The notes below the pieces were generated by a model that was given only the letters and a program-made list of their open reading frames with translations, searched no databases and was not told the DNA's origin. Made by a program: the position numbers and the translations under genes. This document shows positions 16,296-24,491 of a stretch of DNA of 49,160 nt, in pieces. This DNA comes from Lachnospiraceae bacterium (GTDB taxonomy: Bacteria; Bacillota; Clostridia; Lachnospirales; Lachnospiraceae), in contig JAAVIA010000001.1 in NCBI GenBank assembly GCA_014799405.1, positions 1 to 49,160 of the forward strand. The letters run 5' to 3'. Position 1 is the stretch's first letter. Each line of letters begins with the position of its first letter.

Positions 16296-18752
16296 ATGGA
16301 TAATAATTTTAATAACGGCATGCCACAGCAGGTAACTCCAAATCCTGAAATGGCACAGCCGGATATGAATCAGCAGATGTATGGGCAGCAGGTACAGCTG
16401 GAGATTCCACAGACCGATACAGTTCAACCTGCACCATATGGAATGCCTCAGCCTGATATGAACCAGCAGATGTATGGACAGCAGGTACAACCCGACATGA
16501 ATCAGCAGATGTACGGACAGCAGGTACAATCTGACATGAATCAGCAGATGTATGGACAGCAGGCACAATCTGGTGTGAGCCAGCAGATGCCTCAGGCAGT
16601 ACCTGTAAATGGAGGAAATGGAGGTGGAAAGCCGCCGAAGCCTCCAAAGGTTAAGAAGCCTATGACAGGCGGAACGCTTGCAGGAATTATATGCGGTGGA
16701 ATTGCTGCCGTTGCCGCAATCGTCTGTGGTGTTATATTTATACCGAAGCTTTTTAAGACTCCGAAAGAGGTCGTTATAGATGCCTTTGAAGCAACACTTA
16801 ATACCAACACGGAAAACGTTTATTATGATGATGTTTTGGGATTATCGGATATTCAAAACAAGTTTCGGGAGAGCGGCGGAACGGTTCATATGGATTTTGG
16901 TATTGCTGACGTTGAGCTTGAGGATGTCAACATGAGCTTTGTGGTTGACGAGGTTTATAATCCTGTTGATAAGCTGGTTGAATATTCCATGGAGATGATT
17001 GCATGTGATGACAGGATTATTAAAACTAACTTCTTTGGCGATGAGGTAAATACCTATGTGGAGTTTGAGGATATCATTGACGGTTATTTTATGATTCCTA
17101 ATGATGACCCTATGGGAGCCTTGTGCAGCTCGTTTTTAGGTGACGAACTGGATGCTACAGAGGTAACAGCCATGAGCGGTCTTTTACAGCTTGATTACTT
17201 TGGCTATAATTCTTCTGATGAAAATACGATGAATATTAATTCAGGATATGTTAATGCCGTTGAGGAGCTGTGGGATAAAGCAGAATTTGAAAAGCAGGGA
17301 AACGCTAAGATTGATGTAAATGGAAATACGGTTACTGCAAAGGAATATACGGTTACCTTAAAGGAAGAAAACATTGAAAGTGCATTTGTTTCCATTTTTG
17401 ACGGTGTAAAACAGACATATGTAGACGACCCTTCCCTTCTTGAAGATTCGGGAATGGATTATGCAACCTTTGACGCAACCATAACACAGGTTCAGGCAAT
17501 GATACCTTCACTTGTAAGCGGAGATTTTGTTGTAAAGGTATATATAAAGGATAAAAAGGTAGTTAAGGTTACATCCGCAGACAAAATTTCACTTTACGGC
17601 GTGAGTATGTCATATGACTTTTTCCTTGATATGGATGACAATGATGTTCAGGGTGCATTGAATTTTAATGTTATGGAAGAGGGAATGGGTATTTCTTTCG
17701 AGGCGCATGATTTGAAAGGAAATGCAAATGGCAAGGTGGTAATGTCAGCAGATGGAGAGCGGGTAGAGATGGTATATAACTCCACAGTCGATGATACCGA
17801 TGCTGCCAAAAATGTTACATTTAATTTTGACATTCTTGAGGATGGAGACAATATTTTTTCTGTTGCTGGCGAAAAGAAATTTAATAAAGCAGACAACTCA
17901 TTTAGTGCAAACATAACAATGGGTGATGGTATAGAAGATTTGAGATTTAATGTTTCCGGAAAGCTTACAGATATAAATAAGGGAATATCCTTTAAGTTTG
18001 TTGTTGATGAGATAACGGTTGTCTCAGATGAAGATACCGTGAAAATGAATATGGAATATGTCATCGATACATCTGCAAATACGCCAGGAAAATATGACAG
18101 CAGCAAGAAGGTGTATGAGCTTGCAACGCTTACGGAAACCGAATTTGAGAGTATTTTAGAAGAAAATGACAGCCTCATTATAAATTGGTTGCAGAAGCTT
18201 ATGGAGAATGAATTTTTTATATTTATGAATTCTACTACTATACCGGAGCCTCCTATGGGTGAGCCTTTGAATGGAGAGCCAAATGAGCCTGTAGCGACAA
18301 ATCCTCAGGGTGATATGATATTAGAGGATGGAGATGTCAAGGTTCGCATTCTTGAAAGTCTGCCGGGGCTTAAATGTACGTACGAGGGAGTTTATTTTAT
18401 AACTTTTGAGGATGATAATTATAATTATGAGGTAGACTATTCCATTTATACAGATATGACGCCAGAGGTGGCCGTAGAGTTGTACTTCTACCCGGATGAG
18501 GAGACTGCAAATGATGAGGGAGCTGTGGACGAGGTTGATTCCGAGCTTACTTTATCGGATGGCTCTAAAGTTTGTTATTCATTTTCAAAAAGAGGAACGG
18601 ATACAAACAGTTATGACTGTCAGGCTATTTATGCCAAGGATTTAGGCAATGGAGCATGTATTGTTGCTGAAATATATGTATATGGACATGATGTAACCTC
18701 CGCAGAGCTTGGAGAGGCATTGTTAGACAAGAATTTTGAGCGTATTCAGTAA
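16296..18752 (+). CDS. Repeat-rich membrane-anchored extracellular protein
   Basis: 818 aa, ATG behind AAAGGAGAG. Residues about 20-105 are Gln/Met/Tyr-rich with 13-residue repeats of the form PDMNQQMYGQQVQ. A Gly/Pro/Lys linker (KPPKPPKVKKP) follows, then one transmembrane segment near residues 124-150 (TLAGIICGGIAAVAAIVCGV). The remaining 660 residues are acidic and beta-rich, with no cysteine motif or known catalytic signature. A cytoplasmic low-complexity N-terminus and an extracellular domain are likely, since the preceding KKP stretch is on the inner side. The layout resembles Lachnospiraceae proteins of unknown function that carry a zinc-ribbon or Q-rich head before one TM span. Function unknown. 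It lies 14 bp after buk. Confidence 0.8.
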   Translation: MDNNFNNGMPQQVTPNPEMAQPDMNQQMYGQQVQLEIPQTDTVQPAPYGMPQPDMNQQMYGQQVQPDMNQQMYGQQVQSDMNQQMYGQQAQSGVSQQMPQAVPVNGGNGGGKPPKPPKVKKPMTGGTLAGIICGGIAAVAAIVCGVIFIPKLFKTPKEVVIDAFEATLNTNTENVYYDDVLGLSDIQNKFRESGGTVHMDFGIADVELEDVNMSFVVDEVYNPVDKLVEYSMEMIACDDRIIKTNFFGDEVNTYVEFEDIIDGYFMIPNDDPMGALCSSFLGDELDATEVTAMSGLLQLDYFGYNSSDENTMNINSGYVNAVEELWDKAEFEKQGNAKIDVNGNTVTAKEYTVTLKEENIESAFVSIFDGVKQTYVDDPSLLEDSGMDYATFDATITQVQAMIPSLVSGDFVVKVYIKDKKVVKVTSADKISLYGVSMSYDFFLDMDDNDVQGALNFNVMEEGMGISFEAHDLKGNANGKVVMSADGERVEMVYNSTVDDTDAAKNVTFNFDILEDGDNIFSVAGEKKFNKADNSFSANITMGDGIEDLRFNVSGKLTDINKGISFKFVVDEITVVSDEDTVKMNMEYVIDTSANTPGKYDSSKKVYELATLTETEFESILEENDSLIINWLQKLMENEFFIFMNSTTIPEPPMGEPLNGEPNEPVATNPQGDMILEDGDVKVRILESLPGLKCTYEGVYFITFEDDNYNYEVDYSIYTDMTPEVAVELYFYPDEETANDEGAVDEVDSELTLSDGSKVCYSFSKRGTDTNSYDCQAIYAKDLGNGACIVAEIYVYGHDVTSAELGEALLDKNFERIQ
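16359..16606 (+). repeat. 39-bp in-frame tandem repeat in the gene
   Basis: Units begin at about 16359 (separate from the rest) and, contiguously, at 16452, 16491, 16530 and 16569, the last degenerate. Each 39-bp unit encodes 13 residues. Near-identity between units suggests recent slippage or unequal recombination, so the copy number may vary between strains. Confidence 0.85.
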
Positions 18753-18765
18753 GGATTAATGTGTC

Positions 18766-19542
18766 ATGAGTTTTGTTGAGATTAAAGGAAAAAAAATCGG
18801 CGAGGGAAGTCCGAAAATCTGTGTGCCCGTTATGGGGCACACAGATGAAGAAATATTACGGCAAATAAACATGATAAATGCTCTGCAAAATAATCAGATT
18901 ATTGATATGGTCGAAGTAAGAGCTGATTATTTTCAAGGACTTGGAATCCCTGACGAGGTAGAAAGGCTTATGACGGCAGTACAAAGAGAGCTGTCGGAAA
19001 AAATAGTGCTTTTTACCATAAGAAGCGAAAAAGAGGGCGGTAAGAAGCTGTCATCTGAAATTACGGATATTGACGGGATAAACAGGCTGGTCATAGCAAA
19101 TAAGCTTGCGGATATTGTGGATGTTGAGCTTTCTGACGGAATTCCATCAAAAAGGGAGCTTGTAGAACTGGCGCATGATAATGGCGTTAAAATCATTATG
19201 TCGTATCATAATTTTGACACAACCCCTGAGCAGGAATTCATGACAGGGAAGCTGGAAGCCATGAAAAATATGGGCGCTGACATAATAAAAATAGCTGTCA
19301 TGCCAAGAAACATACATGATGTATACAGACTTATGGAAGCAGCCTTATACACAAAAGAAAAGTTTAATGTACCCATTGTTGCTATTTCTATGGGAGCATT
19401 TGGTGCAATAACAAGAGTATCGGGAGCGCTTTACGGAAGCGACATAACCTTTGGGGCACTGGAGCAGGCTTCAGCGCCGGGTCAGATACCTGTGTCCGAT
19501 TTAAAAAGGATGATGGATGATATTGAACGATACTGCATGTAA
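18766..19542 (+). CDS. aroD: Type I 3-dehydroquinate dehydratase
   Basis: 258 aa of the class I aldolase-type dehydroquinase, which forms a Schiff base and converts 3-dehydroquinate to 3-dehydroshikimate in the shikimate pathway. Signatures are KICVPVMG at the N-terminus, VEVRADYFQ (conserved Glu/Arg), IIMSYHNFDTTP with the catalytic His, IIKIAVMP with the Schiff-base lysine and SMGAFGAITRVSGALYGSDITF near the end. The length is normal for the family. No other aromatic amino-acid gene is adjacent. The stop codon overlaps the first bases of a long inverted repeat. Confidence 0.95.
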   Translation: MSFVEIKGKKIGEGSPKICVPVMGHTDEEILRQINMINALQNNQIIDMVEVRADYFQGLGIPDEVERLMTAVQRELSEKIVLFTIRSEKEGGKKLSSEITDIDGINRLVIANKLADIVDVELSDGIPSKRELVELAHDNGVKIIMSYHNFDTTPEQEFMTGKLEAMKNMGADIIKIAVMPRNIHDVYRLMEAALYTKEKFNVPIVAISMGAFGAITRVSGALYGSDITFGALEQASAPGQIPVSDLKRMMDDIERYCM

Positions 19543-19947
19543 AATATAGGGCTGTCGCACGAAAGTATGAGCGTACGGCTCGCCTGCGACTGTCACTGCT
19601 GCTCTATCTACACATAAAACACGCTTTCGCTCGTCTCAGACGTAGCGGTACTAAGAGCTCGGATTTCAGTTGTATAGGTACATGGCAAATAAAAACCGTT
19701 TGAAGACGTCGGTACTTAAATTGCCGGTCTAAGATTCCTTGATATGGGGGTATCTTAAACCGGCAATTTTTAGTACCGTTACGTCGGAGACGAGCGAAAG
19801 CGTGTTTTTATATGCCATGTACCTATGGAACGAAACCCGAGCTTAAGTACCGACGTCTTCAAACGGTTTTATGTGTAGATAGAGCAGCATGTAGCAGCCG
19901 CAGGCGAGCCATACACTCAAATTTTCGTGCGATAGCCCTATATTTTT
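19541..19947. repeat. Nested inverted-repeat element, copy A (about 400 bp)
   Basis: The whole gap between two convergent genes is one long imperfect palindrome. The outer arms are AAAATATAGGGCTGTCGCAC (from 19541) and its complement ending at 19947. The next arms are CTCGCCTGCG...GCTCTATCTACACAT and the mirror at 19871-19912. Then comes module M1 (19621-19654), M2 (19693-19719), a core hairpin AATTGCCGG...CCGGCAATT (about 19718-19770), M1 reversed (19770-19807) and M2 reversed (19842-19870). Thus an M2-core-M1' unit sits inside an M1...M2' unit in opposite orientation. M2 and M2' are identical over 27 bp, and M1 and M1' differ at about two of 36 positions. No coding frame is credible. Confidence 0.9.
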
Positions 19948-20926
19948 ATTCCATCGGAAACTTTATCTTCCACGTATCTCTTAAATAATCAAGAAACTTC
20001 ATTGTATTTATTAAAAGCTCCTGTGGCTGGTATGGGTCCTCAATTTTTCCTATAATTATATTGTCTCTGGCAGTAAGAAATTCAAACTCATATCCTGATA
20101 TTTGTTTTTCAGGTAATTTTGTATCATTAATAAGCTGTCCGTCACCGTTATAAACACGGAAGCCTGTAGGGCAGTTTATATTATCAAGTTCAACATAACC
20201 ACGTTCACCATATATAACCGCATTATTGTCAGCCTTATACATGGCGGTTACAAAAACGGAAGCTGTCTGCCCCTGTCCAAATCGCAGCTGCAAAACCTCC
20301 TGCGCATCCACATTCGTTGGAAGCTTGGCACATTCCGAAATAACTGAGGTTGGAAGCGTGCCGTAAATCATCTGAAGCATATTTATAGGATATACACATA
20401 AATCAAGCAGGGCACCACCGCCAAGTGAAGGCTCCTTAATACGCTCCTTATCAAAAACCTTGTAGCCGAGGCTGCATGTAACATGGTGAATGTCCCCGAT
20501 AATGCCCAGCTTTAGATTGTAAATCAGTCGGAGATATATCGGCAGTGAACGTATCCACATGGCTTCTGCCGCATATAAATTTTTTTCCTTCGCAAGCTTT
20601 AAAATTTCTTCCGTAGTTTTTGCATTATAGGAAAAAGGTTTTTCAACCAAAACCGGCTTACCTGCATTTAGGGCAAGACGGGCGTGCTCTGCGTGAAGCG
20701 AGTTTGGAGTTGCAATGTAAATAAGCTCAACCTCAGAATCATTTACAAGCTCCTCGTATGAACCGTAGCGCTTAAATATATTATACTTTTCACCGAAGGC
20801 TTCTGCCTTTTCTATATCTCTTGAAGCTACGGCATATGCCTCCACGCCATCTAATTTTTCTAATGTATCTGCAACCTTGCCAGCAATGTGACCGGCACCT
20901 AAAATTCCAACCTTAAATCTAATCAT
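19946..20926 (-). CDS. Gfo/Idh/MocA-family NAD(P)-dependent oxidoreductase
   Basis: 326 aa, start ATG 20926 behind AAAGGATG on the minus strand. Upstream in-frame starts lack a ribosome site. The Rossmann motif GILGAGHIAGKVADTL is at the N-terminus. The family block EKPFSYNAKTTEEIL (EKP with catalytic-region Lys) is near residue 95, and GGGALLDLCVYPINML (DxxxYP/H type) is near 185. Members oxidise or reduce sugars, inositols or trans-dihydrodiols, and the substrate is not evident. It is convergent with aroD, and its stop codon lies in the last bases of the long palindrome. Confidence 0.9.
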   Translation of the reverse strand: MIRFKVGILGAGHIAGKVADTLEKLDGVEAYAVASRDIEKAEAFGEKYNIFKRYGSYEELVNDSEVELIYIATPNSLHAEHARLALNAGKPVLVEKPFSYNAKTTEEILKLAKEKNLYAAEAMWIRSLPIYLRLIYNLKLGIIGDIHHVTCSLGYKVFDKERIKEPSLGGGALLDLCVYPINMLQMIYGTLPTSVISECAKLPTNVDAQEVLQLRFGQGQTASVFVTAMYKADNNAVIYGERGYVELDNINCPTGFRVYNGDGQLINDTKLPEKQISGYEFEFLTARDNIIIGKIEDPYQPQELLINTMKFLDYLRDTWKIKFPME

Positions 20927-21051
20927 AAAAAACATCCTTTCAATCACTACATAAAAACTATCATACATTATACTTTAAAAAAAAATAATATTCAACTCAT
21001 GTAATGCAAAAATAAAACAGTAATTAAAAGGGGTTAAAAACCAGCTTTCCA

Positions 21052-21105
21052 TTGACATATAAAGGTAAATTGGTTTATACTTAAAACTTGGTGAGTACTA
21101 GGTTT
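21052..21105 (+). promoter_or_regulatory. ileS promoter with a palindrome at the transcript start
   Basis: -35 TTGACA (21052-21057), 18-bp spacer, -10 TATACT (21076-21081). Immediately downstream AAAACTTGGT and ACTAGGTTTT form an imperfect dyad around GAGT (about 21084-21107). No T-box leader (no specifier stem or AGGGTGGNACCGCG-like box) is present, which is unusual for an ileS gene in Firmicutes. The dyad may be an operator. Confidence 0.6.
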
Positions 21106-21127
21106 TAACAAGAAAGGAAATACAAAT

Positions 21128-24100
21128 ATGTATGAAAAGGTTTCTGCTAAACTGAACTTTGTTGAGCACGAGGATAAGGTGCTTTCCTTTTGGAAGGAAA
21201 ATAAGGTATTTGAAAAAAGTATCGAGGAAAAAAAGGATTTGCCAACGTATACATTTTATGATGGACCTCCTACAGCAAACGGAAAGCCACATATCGGTCA
21301 TGTGCTTACCCGTGTTATAAAGGATATGATTCCAAGATACCAGACTATGAAGGGACATAAAATTATAAGAAAAGCAGGATGGGATACACATGGTCTTCCT
21401 GTTGAGCTTGAGGTTGAAAAGCTTCTCGGAATAGATGGTAAGGAGCAGATAGAGGAATATGGACTTGATCCATTTATTACAAAATGTAAGGAATCTGTTT
21501 GGAAATATAAGGGCATGTGGGAAGAGTTTTCCGGTAAGGTTGGATTTTGGGCCGACATGGATGACCCGTATGTTACCTACGAGAATACATTTATTGAATC
21601 AGAGTGGTGGGCTCTTAAAAAGATTTGGGAGCAGGGACTTTTATATAAGGGCTTTAAAATTGTACCATATTGTCCAAGGTGCGGAACACCTCTTTCAAGC
21701 CATGAGGTTGCACAGGGATATAAGGCTGTTAAAGAGCGTTCGGCAGTAGTGAGATTTAAATGTATAGGTGAGGATGCATATTTCCTTGCATGGACAACTA
21801 CTCCTTGGACGCTTCCAAGTAATGTTGCACTCTGTGTGCATCCGGATGAGACATACTGTAAGGTTAAGGCGGCAGACGGAAATGTATACTATATGGCGGA
21901 AGCACTTCTTGATAAGGTGTTGGGTGGACTTGCAGCTGAGGGTGAGAAGGCTTATGAAATACTTGAGAGCTATAAGGGTTCTGATCTTGAGCGCAAAGAA
22001 TATGAACCGCTTTTTGAGTGTACCGCTGAGGCAGTTAAGAAACAAAATGGGAAAGGACATTATGTGACATGTGACACATATGTAACGATGTCAGATGGTA
22101 CGGGAATTGTCCATATTGCACCTGCATTTGGTGAGGATGATGCCAATGTGGGAAGAAATTATGATCTTCCGTTTGTACAGCTTGTAAACGGCAAGGGTGA
22201 GCTTACCGATGACACTCCTTATGCGGGAATGTTTGTAAAGGACGCAGATCCAAAGATTTTAGTTGACCTTGATGCAAAGGGCCTTTTATTTGATGCACCT
22301 AAATTTGAGCATGATTACCCGTTCTGTTGGAGATGTGATACACCTCTCATTTATTATGCAAGAGACACATGGTTCATCAAAATGACAGCAGTCAGGGACA
22401 AGCTTGTAAAAAATAATAACACTGTAAATTGGATACCGGAGAGCATAGGAAAGGGACGTTTCGGTGACTGGCTGGAAAATGTTCAGGATTGGGGACTTTC
22501 CCGTAACCGTTATTGGGGAACACCTCTTAATATATGGGAATGTTCATGTGGTGAGAGGCATGCTATAGGTTCTATAGAGGAGCTTAAGAGCATGAGCAAA
22601 AACTGTCCTGACAACATAGAGCTTCACCGTCCGTATATTGATGAAGTTAAGATTTCCTGTCCGAAGTGTGGCGGTGAGATGAAGCGTGTACCTGAGGTTA
22701 TTGACTGTTGGTTTGATTCGGGAGCAATGCCATTTGCACAGTGGCATTATCCTTTTGAAAATGAAGAAATATTTAATGACAATTTCCCTGCTGATTTTAT
22801 AAGTGAGGCAGTTGACCAGACAAGAGGCTGGTTCTATTCCCTTATGGCTATATCAACGCTTATATTTGACAAGGCTCCTTATAAGAATGTTATTGTGCTG
22901 GGACATGTTCAGGATAAGGACGGACAGAAAATGTCCAAGTCAAAGGGAAATGCGGTTGACCCTATGGAGGCGCTTAATAAATACGGGGCAGATGCAATAA
23001 GATGGTATTTCTACAGTAATTCGGCACCGTGGCTGCCAAACCGTTTCCATGAGGATGCGGTTGTCGAGGGACAGCGAAAATTTATGGGAACTCTTTGGAA
23101 TACCTATGCATTTTATGTGCTGTATGCGAATATAGATGAATTTGACCCAACTAAGCATAAATTGGAGTATGATAAGCTTTCGGTTATGGACAAGTGGCTT
23201 TTGTCAAAGCTTAACACGGTTGTTAAGGCTGTTGACGACAATCTTGGTTCATATAAGATACCTGAGGCAACAAGGGCATTGTCGGAATTTGTGGATGACC
23301 TTAGCAATTGGTACGTAAGAAGGTGCCGTGAGCGCTATTGGGCAAAGGAAATGCCGCAGGACAAGATAAATGCATATATGACTTTGTATGAGGCACTTGT
23401 TACCCTCTGTAAAATTGCAGCGCCTATGATACCGTTTATGACGGAGGCCATTTATCAGAATTTAGTGAGAAGCGTGGATAAGGCTGCGCCTTTAAGTATT
23501 CATCTCTGTGATTTCCCTGCCGTAAATGAGGCATATATCGACAAGGAGCTTGAGGCCAGCATGGATGAGGTATTAAAGTGCGTCGTATTCGGACGTGCCG
23601 CAAGAAATACCGCAAACATTAAGAGCAGACAGCCGATTGGCAAAATGTTCATAAAGGCTGACAAAAAGCTTGATGATTATTTTGTGGAGATAATTGAGGA
23701 TGAGCTTAACATAAAGAGTGTTGAGTTTAAGGATGATGTTTCCGCTTTTACCACCTACAGCTTTAAGCCACAGCTTAAAACAGTGGGACCGAAGTATGGC
23801 AAACAGCTTGGCGGTATCAGGGAGTATCTTTCATCGGTGGATGGAAATGATGCAATGAATACCCTTAAAACGGAGGGGGCACTTAAATTTACTGTTGGCG
23901 ATGTGGAGGTAGCTCTTGCTGAGGAGGACCTTCTTATAGATGTTGCCAAGATGGAGGGATTTGTGTCTGAGGGTGACAACTTTGTTACTGTAGTTATTGA
24001 CACAACTCTTACGCCTGAGCTTATTGAGGAGGGCTTTGTGAGAGAGATTATTTCCAAGGTGCAGACCATGCGTAAAGAAGCAGACTTTAATGTAATGGAC

Positions 24101-24280
24101 AAGATTAAAGTATATGTATGTGGAAATAATAAAATAACTGACATTATAGGAAAAAATGCGGAGGAGATAAAAACCGTCTGCCTTGCAAATGAGTTTGTAA
24201 TTGAGGAAAAGACAGAAAATTCTAAGGAGTGGAATATAAACGGAGAAAAGGTTACGCTTGGAGTTTGTGTTGATGCCTAA
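21128..24280 (+). CDS. ileS: Isoleucyl-tRNA synthetase
   Basis: A 1050-aa class I synthetase charging tRNA-Ile. The HIGH motif appears in PTANGKPHIGHVLTRV near residue 50, and KMSKS in DGQKMSKSKGNAVDP near residue 600. The large CP1 editing domain between them carries GWDTHGLPVE and TTTPWTLPSN. Cysteine pairs (CSCGERH and CPKCGGEM) lie before the KMSKS domain, and the anticodon-binding domain follows. The length and the lack of a C-terminal zinc finger fit the long 'eukaryote-like' IleS type, which is often associated with mupirocin insensitivity; that assignment is inference. It starts behind AAGGAAATACAA. Confidence 0.96.
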   Translation: MYEKVSAKLNFVEHEDKVLSFWKENKVFEKSIEEKKDLPTYTFYDGPPTANGKPHIGHVLTRVIKDMIPRYQTMKGHKIIRKAGWDTHGLPVELEVEKLLGIDGKEQIEEYGLDPFITKCKESVWKYKGMWEEFSGKVGFWADMDDPYVTYENTFIESEWWALKKIWEQGLLYKGFKIVPYCPRCGTPLSSHEVAQGYKAVKERSAVVRFKCIGEDAYFLAWTTTPWTLPSNVALCVHPDETYCKVKAADGNVYYMAEALLDKVLGGLAAEGEKAYEILESYKGSDLERKEYEPLFECTAEAVKKQNGKGHYVTCDTYVTMSDGTGIVHIAPAFGEDDANVGRNYDLPFVQLVNGKGELTDDTPYAGMFVKDADPKILVDLDAKGLLFDAPKFEHDYPFCWRCDTPLIYYARDTWFIKMTAVRDKLVKNNNTVNWIPESIGKGRFGDWLENVQDWGLSRNRYWGTPLNIWECSCGERHAIGSIEELKSMSKNCPDNIELHRPYIDEVKISCPKCGGEMKRVPEVIDCWFDSGAMPFAQWHYPFENEEIFNDNFPADFISEAVDQTRGWFYSLMAISTLIFDKAPYKNVIVLGHVQDKDGQKMSKSKGNAVDPMEALNKYGADAIRWYFYSNSAPWLPNRFHEDAVVEGQRKFMGTLWNTYAFYVLYANIDEFDPTKHKLEYDKLSVMDKWLLSKLNTVVKAVDDNLGSYKIPEATRALSEFVDDLSNWYVRRCRERYWAKEMPQDKINAYMTLYEALVTLCKIAAPMIPFMTEAIYQNLVRSVDKAAPLSIHLCDFPAVNEAYIDKELEASMDEVLKCVVFGRAARNTANIKSRQPIGKMFIKADKKLDDYFVEIIEDELNIKSVEFKDDVSAFTTYSFKPQLKTVGPKYGKQLGGIREYLSSVDGNDAMNTLKTEGALKFTVGDVEVALAEEDLLIDVAKMEGFVSEGDNFVTVVIDTTLTPELIEEGFVREIISKVQTMRKEADFNVMDKIKVYVCGNNKITDIIGKNAEEIKTVCLANEFVIEEKTENSKEWNINGEKVTLGVCVDA

Positions 24281-24402
24281 GAATTTTATTGACTTTGTGA
24301 CAAATAATGTCTAATTTTGGGTTATTATAGGTTAATATAACGAAAAAATATTAAATTATTGTACAAAACCCGAATGTTTGTTAAACTTATAGTGTTTGAC
24401 TA

Positions 24403-24427
24403 AATGTTTGCGGCAAAGCCGCATTGT
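24403..24427. repeat. GC-rich hairpin upstream of the phosphorylase gene
   Basis: GCGGC (24410-24414) pairs with GCCGC (24418-24422) around AAA, extended by AAT/ATT in the flanks. It has no T-run and is a possible leader structure. The 211-bp gap also holds several AT-rich near-promoters, but I cannot choose one. Confidence 0.4.
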
Positions 24428-24491
24428 TCCATTAAGATATGAAGCGTCGCTGTTTGGATGTTGTGACGTTTAATAATAAGGAGGATAAAGT

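Noticed and set aside
16359-16606. Direct repeats as a possible CRISPR or attachment site
   Set aside because: The repeats are 39 bp, in frame and encode a regular 13-residue peptide inside a long open gene.
19541-19947. CRISPR-like array or tRNA-like structure in the repeat-rich gap
   Set aside because: The repeats are inverted and nested, not direct repeats with spacers, and no cloverleaf with T-loop signature is present.
21001-21127. T-box riboswitch upstream of ileS
   Set aside because: The leader is too short and no T-box sequence or antiterminator helix can be found.
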